From Bacteriovoracaceae bacterium (GTDB lineage Bacteria > Bdellovibrionota > Bacteriovoracia > Bacteriovoracales > Bacteriovoracaceae): a stretch of 64,000 nucleotides of DNA. Below are positions 53,342 to 62,843 of the stretch, in pieces. The notes beneath the pieces are model-generated. The model had not been told where the DNA came from and made no database searches. It was given only the letters and a program-made list of their open reading frames with translations. The DNA lies in the NCBI GenBank assembly GCA_018649885.1, contig JABIHA010000084.1, forward strand, positions 62,001-126,000, in the 5' to 3' direction. Within the stretch, counting starts at the first letter, position 1. Each line of letters begins with the position of its first letter. The translations under genes were made by a program, and so were the position numbers.

Positions 53342-53956
53342 ATGAGAGCTGTTAAAAATCTTTTAGGCTTATTCCTACTCACGCAGGCCTTGCAGGCTTT
53401 TGGATACGGCACTGGTATGTCGACCTATCCCACTGGACTTTCAAATCACACTATTTCAGCTGAGATGCTGGGGGTTGTGAATAACGGAAAGGGTCTAGGG
53501 ATTCAGGGACGTTATATGTTTAAGGCAAGTTCAGCCATGAGCGTTGAAGTGGGCGCCGGACTTAGTGGGGGGGAGAGATCAAATCGCTTCTTTGCTGGGG
53601 CTGATTATATGTTTTTGCCTGATTATGAAAAGCAGCCCCGTTTTTCTGTTAAGGGTCTGATTGAAAATGCTGAAGAAAATGGAAAGAGAATAAATATATT
53701 GAGTATGGTCCCTACCGTGTCCAAGGGCTTTAACTTTTGGGGAACAGAGGCGTATCCCTTTGTCGCTGTACCTATAAGTCTTGGACTCGAGGGGGATTCT
53801 AAAACATATGAGTCTATGATTCAGCTCTCACTTGGCGGCTCTGGAAAGATTCCAGTAGAGGGCTATGACAAGTTTATAGCTCATATTGAAGGAAATATTA
53901 ATATTAAAGATGCCTACCACTCGGTTGCGATGGGTATCTCGTATCCAATAGATTAA
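53342..53956 (+). CDS. outer-membrane-like beta-barrel protein, unknown
   Basis: 204 residues from ATG 53342 with AAAGG upstream; a frame from 53294 lacks a ribosome site. Signal peptide: MRAVKNLLGLFLLTQALQAFG. The mature part alternates short strands such as MSVEVGAGLSGGE, AYPFVAVPISLGLEG and YHSVAMGISYPID with charged turns, like a small beta barrel. Family unknown. The HAD phosphatase gene follows 3 bp later on the same strand. Confidence 0.6.
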   Translation: MRAVKNLLGLFLLTQALQAFGYGTGMSTYPTGLSNHTISAEMLGVVNNGKGLGIQGRYMFKASSAMSVEVGAGLSGGERSNRFFAGADYMFLPDYEKQPRFSVKGLIENAEENGKRINILSMVPTVSKGFNFWGTEAYPFVAVPISLGLEGDSKTYESMIQLSLGGSGKIPVEGYDKFIAHIEGNINIKDAYHSVAMGISYPID

Positions 53957-53959
53957 GCG

Positions 53960-54706
53960 TTGAAACAAAAAATAGTTTTTTCGGATTTTGATGGGACCCT
54001 GACAGTCAATGGATTGTTAGACCCAGCATTATTCGAGATTATAGGTCTTCTCAAGGATGAGAGGACCACCCTTATTATTGTCTCAGGGAGATCCCTGTCC
54101 TGGGGACACTTTCTTCTGACCCATTTACCGCTCGATATTATCATCATGGAAGGTGGGGGAGTGGTTCTTCGTAAACTTGCTCCAGAAAATATTGATGAGC
54201 ACTTGATGGTGGATAAGGATACTGTGGATAAGCTCGAATTTTATACCAAAGAGCTGGTTTCCAAATTTCCTAAAATTGTGCTGACGGCTGACTCTTTTGG
54301 TAGAAAGACCGATAGGGCCATCGATAAGGCCTTGATGGACTCTCTTGGCATTGATGTGAAAAAAGATGTGGAGTGGTTTTTTAAAGAGCGCGGGATTTCT
54401 CACTCCTACTCCAATGTTCATCTCAATTTTTGGATGGGAAATATTTCAAAAGCTGCTGCCTCTGAACATGTCTTAAAAAGTTACTATCCAGACCACGATC
54501 CTATGAATGATTGTCTATTCTTTGGAGATGCCCCCAACGATAGCTCAATGTTTCGCTTCTTTCCCAATTCAGTGGGAGTGAGTAACCTCTCTGAGTTTAT
54601 AACTCAGCTCGATTTCACTCCTAGGATTCTGCTCAAAGGGAAAGAAAATAGTGGCGCTTTTGGTGTTTTAAACTACCTCAAAGAGCATTTCTCAAAAAAG
54701 TCATAA
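53960..54706 (+). CDS. HAD-superfamily (Cof/sucrose-phosphatase-like) hydrolase
   Basis: 248 residues from TTG 53960. The HAD motif I is VFSDFDGTLT (Asp nucleophile about residue 9). Motif II has IIVSGRSLSW. The cap region is followed by GNISKAAASEHV (motif III Lys) and motif IV LFFGDAPNDSSMFRFF. This matches the IIB-type phosphatases that act on sugar phosphates or nucleotides. The substrate is unknown. It starts 3 bp after the upstream stop, so the pair is co-transcribed. Confidence 0.85.
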   Translation: MKQKIVFSDFDGTLTVNGLLDPALFEIIGLLKDERTTLIIVSGRSLSWGHFLLTHLPLDIIIMEGGGVVLRKLAPENIDEHLMVDKDTVDKLEFYTKELVSKFPKIVLTADSFGRKTDRAIDKALMDSLGIDVKKDVEWFFKERGISHSYSNVHLNFWMGNISKAAASEHVLKSYYPDHDPMNDCLFFGDAPNDSSMFRFFPNSVGVSNLSEFITQLDFTPRILLKGKENSGAFGVLNYLKEHFSKKS

Positions 54707-54839
54707 ATTAAAAGTTTTCTTTTTTTGCTCTATAATTACGGTTAGATATCACTTGGATATTCCATTTTTTAGCTATTTGGCCCATAGGCTGAAAGCCCCT
54801 GCCCTTGCGGTGATCGCCTGTTATGCGTACTATTAAGCT

Positions 54840-55124
54840 ATGATGGGTTACGGTCAATTTTCCCCATTCCCCGATTCTTTTGAATACTTGGATGATATTA
54901 TTACCGAGTTTGAATTTCTTGAAGGAGATTTAGGAACTAAAAGAGATAGGCTTAGGGCCTTGAGGTTTCTGGTTAAACAGGCAGAGGGTATTAAAGACAC
55001 CAAAGTACGAAAGAGAATTCTTCAGCAAAAAATGAAGTTTTTGGATCCCAGGGTTTCTAAGGATGAAATCCTAGATACCTTTTTTAAGCTTTGGGAGTAC
55101 ATCGAAAAGACTAAGTTAAACTAA
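54840..55124 (+). CDS. small conserved-looking cytoplasmic protein
   Basis: 94 residues, helical and charged (MMGYGQFSPFPDSFEYLDD, then RALRFLVKQAEGIK). No ribosome site is evident before the ATG, but the composition and codon pattern look coding. Its end overlaps the 3' end of the converging RluA gene by 14 bp. Function unknown. Confidence 0.5.
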   Translation: MMGYGQFSPFPDSFEYLDDIITEFEFLEGDLGTKRDRLRALRFLVKQAEGIKDTKVRKRILQQKMKFLDPRVSKDEILDTFFKLWEYIEKTKLN

Positions 55125-56205
55125 GGCTTTCGAATTCAGATCTCAAGAATTTCGTTATTTTCCGCTCAATTGAATCAAAGTCTAATTCAAGGTTTATAGC
55201 TATCCAGTCTTTTAAATCATCGGGGATTTTTGACTGAAAAGTTTTGCGGTAACCTTTGTAGGGCACGTTGAGGGCCAGTGCATGAAGTGCATGCCTGGGG
55301 ATTTGTATTAAATCGTACTCATCTTCATAGGCAATATCATCTTTAAGTCGACAGAACATATCCATCCCACCGTGGTAGACCTTGTCTCCCAATAGGGGAA
55401 TCCCGTGATAAGCGGCGTGAACTCTAATTTGGTGCTGTCTTCCTGTTTTGGGAAAGGCCAGCCCCAGGACGTACCCATCATCTTCCCAGAGAAGCTGATA
55501 TTTGGTTTCGGCCCATTTCCCATGACGGGAATTTTGGGGATAGGTGATCATCATTAATCTTTCGAGAGAATCAATGGGACCAGTCTCGTTTCTTCCAAGT
55601 TTTTCTGTGGCGGTAAAAGGGAAGTCATTATCGAGCTCTTTATTAGCTATAAAAAAGTAGCACTTTTTATTGAGGTTTTCTTCAAAGGCCTGTGAGAGAA
55701 GACTTGCAGCTTTAGGATTTTTACCGAGTACTAAAACTCCCGATGTTTCGCGGTCAAGTCTGTGACATGAGTAAACTTTGTGGCCCAGCATATGCTCTAG
55801 TACAACTGTAGCGCAAAAAAACAGATGTCTTCCTGTTGGGTGAGCTGCCATAAAGGGAGGCTTTGAAATGACGATGATGTCATCATCTTCATAAACAATT
55901 TCAGTGTCTTGAAGTTCTATTTTCTGACCACGAAAGTAATTATCATTGTGATCAGATTTGTGGATGGTCATTGTGATTCTCTCACCCAAATGGATTTTTG
56001 TTGAAGCTCTGTGGGGGTGAGGTCTTTGATGTTGGGGAGAGCTAATTACCACGGCCCCTTCAGCAATATTTTTTTTGATAAATTGCCTGGAGAAGCTGGG
56101 GAAAAACTCACCAATAAATTGATCTAGGCGAATTCCCTCATGGCGTTCCATTACTGGGTAAGTCGATACGTATTTATCAATTTGGAAGTCTTTTTCGATT
56201 ATCAC
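55111..56205 (-). CDS. RluA-family RNA pseudouridine synthase
   Basis: 364 residues. The S4-like N-terminal domain includes IRLDQFIGEFFPSFSRQFIK (about 25-44). The catalytic domain has VISKPPFMAAHP and the signature YSCHRLDRETSGVLVLGK with catalytic Asp151. GRQHQIRVHAAYHGIPLLGD is the conserved uridine-loop motif. It isomerises uridine in rRNA or tRNA; the exact target (RluA, RluC or RluD type) is not determinable. The C-terminal extension is about 60 residues. Confidence 0.92.
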   Translation of the reverse strand: MIIEKDFQIDKYVSTYPVMERHEGIRLDQFIGEFFPSFSRQFIKKNIAEGAVVISSPQHQRPHPHRASTKIHLGERITMTIHKSDHNDNYFRGQKIELQDTEIVYEDDDIIVISKPPFMAAHPTGRHLFFCATVVLEHMLGHKVYSCHRLDRETSGVLVLGKNPKAASLLSQAFEENLNKKCYFFIANKELDNDFPFTATEKLGRNETGPIDSLERLMMITYPQNSRHGKWAETKYQLLWEDDGYVLGLAFPKTGRQHQIRVHAAYHGIPLLGDKVYHGGMDMFCRLKDDIAYEDEYDLIQIPRHALHALALNVPYKGYRKTFQSKIPDDLKDWIAINLELDFDSIERKITKFLRSEFESLSLT

Positions 56206-56242
56206 TAAGGCTTTTTAGCACTGTGCCGAAGGCCTTGCAATA

Positions 56243-56572
56243 TTAAATTGGAGGGAGTTTATCTTTGATATTGGGGCATAAGTCTTTGAAAAAACTACCC
56301 TCTAACTTACTTTGTGTTAAAACGGTTTCCATTTTCCCGCCCTCTAGTGGGTCAAAGTAGCGGATTTCATAATGTGTTAGGTCATGACCTATGACTTCGA
56401 TCAAAATGCCTGGAGATCTAGAATGCCTCAGACAGGTTCCCACCGGGTATTTAAATTTGCCTTGCTTAAAGGTGATGTAAATCCCGGCCGCCAAAACTAC
56501 TACAGATGACACCCAGACAAAACTCATGATTCTATTGTAGAGCCAGTTAGTTTTGGCCCTTTTTTTACTCAA
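56243..56572 (-). CDS. small membrane protein coupled to PrkA
   Basis: 109 residues with one strong helix (SFVWVSSVVVLAAGIYITF, about 17-35) and a soluble C-terminal part holding GTCLRHSRSPGILIEVIG. Its ATG overlaps the stop of prkA by 4 bp. Such strict coupling suggests it helps or localises the PrkA kinase. No known family. Confidence 0.65.
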   Translation of the reverse strand: MSKKRAKTNWLYNRIMSFVWVSSVVVLAAGIYITFKQGKFKYPVGTCLRHSRSPGILIEVIGHDLTHYEIRYFDPLEGGKMETVLTQSKLEGSFFKDLCPNIKDKLPPI

Positions 56573-58770
56573 TATTTTTCCTTAAGAAGAAGTCTCATCA
56601 GGGTTAGTGCTCCTTCTTTTGTGTAATTTTTTTCTTTTACAAGGGAGTCAGTTATGGCGTCGAGCTTTTGTTTCATCTCTTGGTTGAGCTCAGATTTTTT
56701 AACTTTTTTCCCCTCTTTATTTTGTTCAAAGTCTCTAATGTAAAAGACCAAGTGTTTGGAGATAGACTGGATCACCTTTTTTTGCTCTTCTCTAAATCCT
56801 TCCTTCAGTGATTTTACGAGACCTGGAAAAACCTCGGTGTATTTAATTGCAGCACCAGGGTTATCAAGAGAGTAAGCCCCAAGACTTGAAAGAATGTGAG
56901 AGCGAAAGATTTCAGGTTTTTCTTTAAGGCTAACATTAGACTCAAACTCATTAATAAAGAATTGGTCGGCAACTTCAAACACACCTGTAACGGGATTTTT
57001 GATCTTCTCATTTTTGATAATGGCAGTGATATTCATAATATATCTGGCTAGGTAGTCTTCGTAAGATCTGTCGTCAATAAGACCTAGGGAAGTTCTCAGC
57101 TCATGATCAAAAATATTGAGATTGTACTCTTTTAACATTTGCAGGTAGCGAGCTGGGTTATTGTAGTCACCTTGAGGAGAAAGATTTAAGAAATCGTGCT
57201 CATTTTTTCTTTCAATAAATTTTGCCAGGTATTCTAATACTTCTACAAAACTAATGGCATTATAATTTTCTGACAGCTCATAAATCAATTGTTTGACTTC
57301 TCTAGGAGAGATTCCAAATTTTCCCTCGTAAAGAGCGTCATGAATGAATTCTCTTTCCACTTGTCGTTGATTAATTCCTAGAACTTGTTTTTCTTCACTA
57401 TTAAAGCGATCAGGGATCACCCGGCTACTTAGATAAAGTGTTTTTTCAATAGGTGACAGGGAGGCTACAAGTTTTCCCAGGTTAGCATCTTGGTAATTTT
57501 TGGGAATTCCAGGTCTTATTCTAGTCATTACCGAAAATAGTGAGATAGTGTGCAGGGCCCAGGGCTCAAAGTGACACTTGTCTTTAATATTTTCAATTTG
57601 CTCTCCGTAAATACCCTCTTCATCAACAGCATTGAGAAGATAGGGAACACGAACAAAACTCATTCTTCCTTTGAAAGAATTAAAATCGGGGTGTTGTTTA
57701 AAAGCGGTGAGATGAATTTCATTGGAGCTTCCGATAAAGAAGATATCAAGCTCAGTTAAAATTCCCTGAAGATTGATATTTTTTGTCTCCATAGTCATTA
57801 GAAGATATTTATAGGTATCAAGTGGTCTTTTCAGAAGATCTGAAAATTCTAAGACCCCTCTATTGGCCATGACAACTTCACCACTTAGTTGAAACAAGTT
57901 GAGAGATTGAAGACTTGGAGGAAGTGAGGCTAGTCTTTTGTCCATGGTAATTTGCTGAATTTTTGCATCCACATGAAGTTGCGGCTCGATTGTTGTGGCC
58001 GATGTGGAGTATCTTTTGGAGATGCTAAATCTTTCAATTCGAATATGTTTAAGAAGTTCGTAGAAGTCCCCTTTGTAATTTTTTAAGAGGGCATCGTAAA
58101 TCAACCTATTTTTCTTAGAGATATCTCCCATATATAAATAGGATTTCCTAATGGTTTCGAGGAGTGCCTGATTATCTTTAAATTTTTCCTCAATGAGCTC
58201 TTGCCTGGTATCTTTGGGGAGAAGAAGCAGTGGATGATCTCTAAGTTCTGAGGCCAAAATCGCACTGATGTCCTTATCCTCAAGATGTGCAAAAGACTCT
58301 AGATCTGATGGAGTATGGGCCTGAGTTAGGCCCAGGGTTCCTTTGACGTGGCTGTCGATTGGAAAAATCCAGCTAAAGGTAAAGAGCTTTCCCTCATCTT
58401 TTTTTGAATAGTCCTCAGCAGCAGACATGATCTTTTTTATGAGAGAAGATTTGGCCGAACCATTGGGCCCAACCAGAAGAATAAATTTATTATTAAATCC
58501 CTCTTCCACAAAATTGTTGAGTTTATGATAAATCTCATTTTGGGTGTGATATTGACCAAAAACAGGAGTTGAATCTGGAAAGTCTTGGGTAAAAAGATTA
58601 AACCTTCCCCTCTTTGATTTGCCGTAATAATCAAATACATCCCTTAAATACAGGGCAGTAGTTCTAAGTTCCTTTTTAGGATTCTCTTCCAGATAATTCA
58701 TATACTCAGAAAAAGAGAGAATCTCTTCTGGGTTACTTTGGTCTTCATTTGCCTTATCTATCCACTTCAT
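56569..58770 (-). CDS. prkA: PrkA-type serine/threonine protein kinase
   Basis: 733 residues, longer than the usual 640. It has the AAA-like N-terminal region LLVGPNGSAKSSLIKKIM (Walker A about 101-108) and the PrkA core: IFPIDSHVKGTLGLTQAHTP, EVVMANRGVLEFSDLLKRPL and IFFIGSSNEIHLTAF (AAA sensor-like). The C-terminal PrkA domain has NITAIIKNEKIKNPVTGV. PrkA/YeaG proteins act in stress and stationary-phase control and are often linked to YeaH and SpoVR; neither is in view here. Divergent from the operon at 59063. Confidence 0.9.
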   Translation of the reverse strand: MKWIDKANEDQSNPEEILSFSEYMNYLEENPKKELRTTALYLRDVFDYYGKSKRGRFNLFTQDFPDSTPVFGQYHTQNEIYHKLNNFVEEGFNNKFILLVGPNGSAKSSLIKKIMSAAEDYSKKDEGKLFTFSWIFPIDSHVKGTLGLTQAHTPSDLESFAHLEDKDISAILASELRDHPLLLLPKDTRQELIEEKFKDNQALLETIRKSYLYMGDISKKNRLIYDALLKNYKGDFYELLKHIRIERFSISKRYSTSATTIEPQLHVDAKIQQITMDKRLASLPPSLQSLNLFQLSGEVVMANRGVLEFSDLLKRPLDTYKYLLMTMETKNINLQGILTELDIFFIGSSNEIHLTAFKQHPDFNSFKGRMSFVRVPYLLNAVDEEGIYGEQIENIKDKCHFEPWALHTISLFSVMTRIRPGIPKNYQDANLGKLVASLSPIEKTLYLSSRVIPDRFNSEEKQVLGINQRQVEREFIHDALYEGKFGISPREVKQLIYELSENYNAISFVEVLEYLAKFIERKNEHDFLNLSPQGDYNNPARYLQMLKEYNLNIFDHELRTSLGLIDDRSYEDYLARYIMNITAIIKNEKIKNPVTGVFEVADQFFINEFESNVSLKEKPEIFRSHILSSLGAYSLDNPGAAIKYTEVFPGLVKSLKEGFREEQKKVIQSISKHLVFYIRDFEQNKEGKKVKKSELNQEMKQKLDAITDSLVKEKNYTKEGALTLMRLLLKEKY

Positions 58771-58871
58771 CCCTGGTCCTTAATTTAGATGCTGCATATT
58801 TATACCAACTGCAAAAATTAATTATAGGATCTTGGATGCCACTTTCACCAATCTTACATCTTTGTTCAGTC

Positions 58872-58913
58872 GAAAAATCCTCGATGTGCCCTTGGGCACA
58901 CCTGCGGTTTTTC
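58872..58913. other. stem-loop with GTGCCC/GGGCAC core
   Basis: GTGCCC (58886-58891) pairs with GGGCAC (58894-58899) over TT, flanked by GAAAAA (58872-58877) and TTTTTC (58908-58913). It lies between divergent prkA and the 59063 operon, in a 292-bp region without genes. It looks like a repeat-type hairpin (REP-like) or a bidirectional element. Confidence 0.45.
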
Positions 58914-59062
58914 TTCCTCACAAAAATGTAATCTTGGCAAAACTGACATCCAATCTCCCATAATTAATTATTGCAATTGGTACTAGATAATTATATTTGT
59001 TTTGGGTGTTCACGTCACTTTTCAAAAAATGTATCCTTATATTCTTATTGGAGTAGAATTCT

Positions 59063-60325
59063 TTGGAATTGAAAAAAAAGTTGATCTATTTACTTGGTAT
59101 TATGGTCGCAATTATTCTGGCGCTCTTACCTACTTATTTTTGGTACGACATATGGACCAAAAAGAAGTTAACGGAACTTGCTAAAGGCACCCATGTTTTA
59201 AATTCTGCAGCAAATGCTATCCATAAGCGCTGGAGTCTCGGTGACTATGACGGGATTTTTAAAACCGGGGAAAAAAAGTGCGGAGGGATATTGGGAAAAA
59301 TTAAAAACCTAGATCCTTTCTTTTTCAGGTGTAACCCCAAGGTTTTGCAGTGTCTTTTCGAAAAAGATCCTGTTAAGGCCAAGTATGGAAGCAAAATATA
59401 CAATGTTAATATCAGTGCAAAATTTCCTCCGGCACGTTATCGACCAAAAACTAGAAGAATCTACCGGCCTCACCAAATTGCGGAAGATGTTTTTGATGGA
59501 GTGGAAATTGAGCTGAAGTTTCAAGGTGCTCATAAAAAGTACAGACTTCAAATCTGGCTCCAAAATATCTGCAGTGATAGCTATCTCCCCCAAAGATTTT
59601 ATGGTCATGGGGCCCGGGGGGAGAGTGATCAACTCAACTTTGATAATTTTGGTAGGACTATTTTCATTGACAAATTTTTGGTTAGAAATTCAGATATTAC
59701 TGAGTGGATTGATACCAAACCAACTGATCAAGGGATCCCTTATCCCAAGGTTGTCGATTTCCCAAAGCCTGCGACAAATCTTAGCTTGAATCAAATGAAG
59801 GCCTATTGTCAGCATAGTGGTAAACGGCTTCTGACACCCCACCTTTTTGACGCCGCTTCATTTCTGCCTAGAAACTTTGAAAACCCTAAACCCATAAAAG
59901 TCTATAAACCTCTTTATCCATGGGGCCACTTGAAGTCTCAGTTTTTCCTTCATGGTGCTCAAAAAAGAAATACAAAAATTAAAAAAGAAGATTGCCGGTA
60001 CGCTATTGTTGAAGAGTGTATGGGGCTTAAGACTATGGACGAGCAATTTGTAAACTCTACTTGGATTGAAATGTATCAAAGTTTGGGAGGAGTTTTCGAG
60101 GCCTTTAATTATTCATTTAGTCTAAAAAAGAATTTAAAACTGAGCTCGAAATACCTAAAAGCTGCTTCTCGTTGGCATCAAATAGGAAAGTATGTTGATT
60201 GGGACGGTGTAGGCTTTGGTCTAAACTCATTTGGTCTTGGTGATAGTAATGGCGTCAATATTCCCTTTTCTGAAGATGGAAAATTTGAGGTGGGCTTTAG
60301 ATGTTACAGGGAGCTTTCAAAATGA
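59063..60325 (+). CDS. membrane-anchored FGE/sulfatase-modifying-factor-like protein
   Basis: 420 residues from TTG 59063 or 59069, with GGAG 9 to 15 bases upstream. An N-terminal membrane anchor (LIYLLGIMVAIILALLPTYFW) is followed by a beta-rich region. The C-terminal half has FGE-sulfatase traits: MKAYCQHSGKRLLTPHLFDA, YPWGHLKS and the end VGFRCYREL. The catalytic Cys pair of true formylglycine enzymes is not obvious. Probably a substrate-binding or structural homologue. First of three overlapping genes. Confidence 0.7.
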   Translation: MELKKKLIYLLGIMVAIILALLPTYFWYDIWTKKKLTELAKGTHVLNSAANAIHKRWSLGDYDGIFKTGEKKCGGILGKIKNLDPFFFRCNPKVLQCLFEKDPVKAKYGSKIYNVNISAKFPPARYRPKTRRIYRPHQIAEDVFDGVEIELKFQGAHKKYRLQIWLQNICSDSYLPQRFYGHGARGESDQLNFDNFGRTIFIDKFLVRNSDITEWIDTKPTDQGIPYPKVVDFPKPATNLSLNQMKAYCQHSGKRLLTPHLFDAASFLPRNFENPKPIKVYKPLYPWGHLKSQFFLHGAQKRNTKIKKEDCRYAIVEECMGLKTMDEQFVNSTWIEMYQSLGGVFEAFNYSFSLKKNLKLSSKYLKAASRWHQIGKYVDWDGVGFGLNSFGLGDSNGVNIPFSEDGKFEVGFRCYRELSK

Positions 60326-61236
60326 AAATCCTTGTGGTGATTCTGTGTTTAAGTTTTCTAAGCTCCTGTAAAAAGCCTCATTTTTTAGAGGTAGAGTTTG
60401 AAACGGTTGATTTTGAAAATGCAATTTATCCAATTATGTTTGGATCTGTACAGGTGGTCTCAAAAGCAGAGTCACTCAAAAATCAAATTGGGGTGATCGA
60501 TAAACCCGAGCAGACTTGGCAAAATGTTCTAGAGTTTACTGCTCTAACTCCTCAGTTCTTTCACCAGGTTTACTGTTTAAACTATAAGATTCCGAGAAGA
60601 ATAAATTTAAAAGACCAAGATTCAAATCTAGGGATACTAGAGCTACACAAGCTTAAAGGTGAAAATTGTGAATCCACATTTTTTACTGAGCCACTTTATT
60701 CTCTTGAAAAAATTGAATGGTTTTCTTATGCCCTAGTTGCTCACAATTTTAAAATGGCGATTAAAAGGGCCGGAGAAAAAAACGAATCTCAATTTAAAAT
60801 GAAGTTTCGCTCCATTATTAGAGAAGCTGGACCAAGGGCCCGCTATAGTAGTTATGCCAGGAATGCTAAAAAATTAGGAATGCAGCTTGCCAGTATAGGA
60901 AAGAAGAAAAAATTGACGATTAAATTATTTGATCCGGCCAAAAAGGGTCAAATTTGCCAAAAGTTTGTAAAAGATTGTGCAATTTTGGAAGGAAGTTGGT
61001 GTGAGAGCTGTCCCTATTCTGTGGTTCCGATTATGAGGGCCGGTTGTACGGAAGTTTACGAATATATGTGTACTCCAAAAAACTGTGGAGAACCTTCAAT
61101 GCCAGCTTGCATGCGGGGACACTACGCTACTGGTGTTGAAAAACTCGATATGTGTAAAAATAGTGGAAAAGTAGGTTTTTGTAGAGATGGAAGTGCTCCA
61201 TTTTGCAATAGAGAGGGAGAGTTGTTTTGTCATTAG
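60322..61236 (+). CDS. Cys-rich lipoprotein of the FGE-like operon
   Basis: 304 residues from ATG 60322, whose ATGA overlaps the upstream stop. The lipobox is SFLSSC (Cys15). The C-terminal third is Cys-rich (CQKFVKDCAILEGSWCESCP, YEYMCTPKNCGEP), with many likely disulphides. No family recognised. The gene ends 9 bp into the next one. Confidence 0.65.
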   Translation: MKILVVILCLSFLSSCKKPHFLEVEFETVDFENAIYPIMFGSVQVVSKAESLKNQIGVIDKPEQTWQNVLEFTALTPQFFHQVYCLNYKIPRRINLKDQDSNLGILELHKLKGENCESTFFTEPLYSLEKIEWFSYALVAHNFKMAIKRAGEKNESQFKMKFRSIIREAGPRARYSSYARNAKKLGMQLASIGKKKKLTIKLFDPAKKGQICQKFVKDCAILEGSWCESCPYSVVPIMRAGCTEVYEYMCTPKNCGEPSMPACMRGHYATGVEKLDMCKNSGKVGFCRDGSAPFCNREGELFCH

Positions 61237-62231
61237 TTTGGATGATTGTCTTTTTACTATTTCCTACAGCAGCTCTATGTGAGGAGAGCTCAGCTACCTC
61301 TCAGGCCTTACAAGAATTTTTTAAAAGGCAGCAAAGCCGAGGGGAAAAACCCTTTGGGGAAAAGGGCAGTGAAAAAAGTAGCGATGTGAATTTAGGTCAG
61401 GGTGCTAAGAAAGTATCTGGAAAACTAAAATCTATGGAACAAGAGATTGGCCTAAAAAATGAAAAATCTATTTACGGCTATTCCTGGGATATTTTTGTCA
61501 GACCATTTGAGCTGTCAAAAATAAGTAAGCTTCAAAATATTACTATTGGCACTGATATTATGGACAAAGACCCCAAGATCAAAAAGTTTGGTTATGAAGG
61601 GCATTTCAAGGCCAACCGACAAAAAAGAGTAGATATTTATAGTAATAACAAAATCTCCTTCACCAATTTTGATGGTTCGGCCCAATTTTTTTACAACGAC
61701 ATTTTAGGTAAAGCTGACTATTTTGCTTTCATTGGAGGCGAAAGAGAAAAAGAAGGCGGTCTTAAATTAATCCATTACCGGATTTTGGCGGGGATAACTG
61801 GTTTAAAAATCGATTTTATAAAATCAAAAAATATTCAGGAATTTAGCTTTGGCTATATTCCTCTATTTGAACAAAGACATTTTGATAAAATAACCGATAA
61901 GTCTGATCCCAATAATATTGCCACCTCTAGGGTGGTTGATAATTTTATTCGTCACTCCTTTAGACTTAGTATTCGCATGCTTTTATGGGAGCGTGTAATT
62001 TTTCGCTCTCTTGCCATGTGGCAGCCCAAACACGACCTAAAGACAAAAGATTTTGACGCAGAAGACTCTGATTCCAAAGTCACTGCTGATTTTGTGATAA
62101 AGGTTATTAAAAACCTATCCTTTGCCTACACCACTGAATTTCTCTACAACGTGGCCAGGGAAAAACTTCATCAGCGCTCTAGCACTGATCTACACCAGGC
62201 TTTTTCGCTCGGTTATACTATTGATCTTTAA
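61227..62231 (+). CDS. putative outer-membrane beta-barrel protein
   Basis: 334 residues from TTG 61227, with GGGAGA seven bases before it; the ATG at 61242 is an alternative. Signal peptide ends TAALC or thereabouts. A charged linker is followed by alternating strands (LQNITIGTDIM, FDGSAQFFYND, LKLIHYRILAGI, HSFRLSIRMLLWERV, LSFAYTTEFLYNV), ending in GYTIDL. This is typical of Gram-negative barrels of DUF481-like style. It closes the operon that begins at 59063. Confidence 0.65.
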   Translation: MSLVWMIVFLLFPTAALCEESSATSQALQEFFKRQQSRGEKPFGEKGSEKSSDVNLGQGAKKVSGKLKSMEQEIGLKNEKSIYGYSWDIFVRPFELSKISKLQNITIGTDIMDKDPKIKKFGYEGHFKANRQKRVDIYSNNKISFTNFDGSAQFFYNDILGKADYFAFIGGEREKEGGLKLIHYRILAGITGLKIDFIKSKNIQEFSFGYIPLFEQRHFDKITDKSDPNNIATSRVVDNFIRHSFRLSIRMLLWERVIFRSLAMWQPKHDLKTKDFDAEDSDSKVTADFVIKVIKNLSFAYTTEFLYNVAREKLHQRSSTDLHQAFSLGYTIDL

Positions 62232-62282
62232 CAAATTTCCATTATTATTTTCTTATAAGGTTATACCAAAGGAATTTGAAAG

Positions 62283-62843
62283 ATGAAAAATCTCATCGCA
62301 GTCTTTTTGACACTCTTTTTCATTAGCACGGCTTCAGCATGTCTTAAAAATTCCAATGGATCTGATATTTGTAGAGATGACTTCGTTTGGGATTTAAGCA
62401 AAAAAGGCTACGGTGTTGGTGAAGTGCTTAACGTGTTTGAAGATGTGGTCCTTGTTGACTTTGAAATAGCAAAGCAAGCTGTGGATCCAAAGCTACTCGC
62501 TGCAGAAGTTAGCTGCTTTAAAAAGATATGCCGAGGAGATTTGGTACTAGATGATTCAAAACTCAAAATGGGTATGGGCGAAGTAGGCTTTGTTTTTGAG
62601 CAAGGCTCTATGAAAGTCCAATTTGGGAAGAGTTATCTCACCAGAAATTATAAAAATCTAATCCCGCCACTGAGAATTTCATGCATGGGAGAAGTTTGTT
62701 TAGGAGACAGAGTTCTCGATAAATCAAAAATAAGAAGAGGCGTAGGTAAGGTATTTGCAATTTTTGAGGGAAATCTCTTTGCTGTGAAATATGGTAAAAG
62801 AGTCAGTATTCAAAAAAGGGTACAGTTTTCTAGAGAAAAATAA
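62283..62843 (+). CDS. secreted protein of three SH3-like repeats
   Basis: 186 residues with a signal peptide (MKNLIAVFLTLFFISTASA). Three units of about 50 residues repeat: NGSDICRDDFVWDLSKKGYG, KKICRGDLVLDDSKLKMGMG and GEVCLGDRVLDKSKIRRGVG, each followed by V-G-x-V-F-x-I-F/V-E strands. One Cys pair per unit starts each repeat. The repeats look like KOW/SH3-type barrels. Function unknown. It ends 1 bp before the converging LspA-like gene. Confidence 0.6.
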   Translation: MKNLIAVFLTLFFISTASACLKNSNGSDICRDDFVWDLSKKGYGVGEVLNVFEDVVLVDFEIAKQAVDPKLLAAEVSCFKKICRGDLVLDDSKLKMGMGEVGFVFEQGSMKVQFGKSYLTRNYKNLIPPLRISCMGEVCLGDRVLDKSKIRRGVGKVFAIFEGNLFAVKYGKRVSIQKRVQFSREK

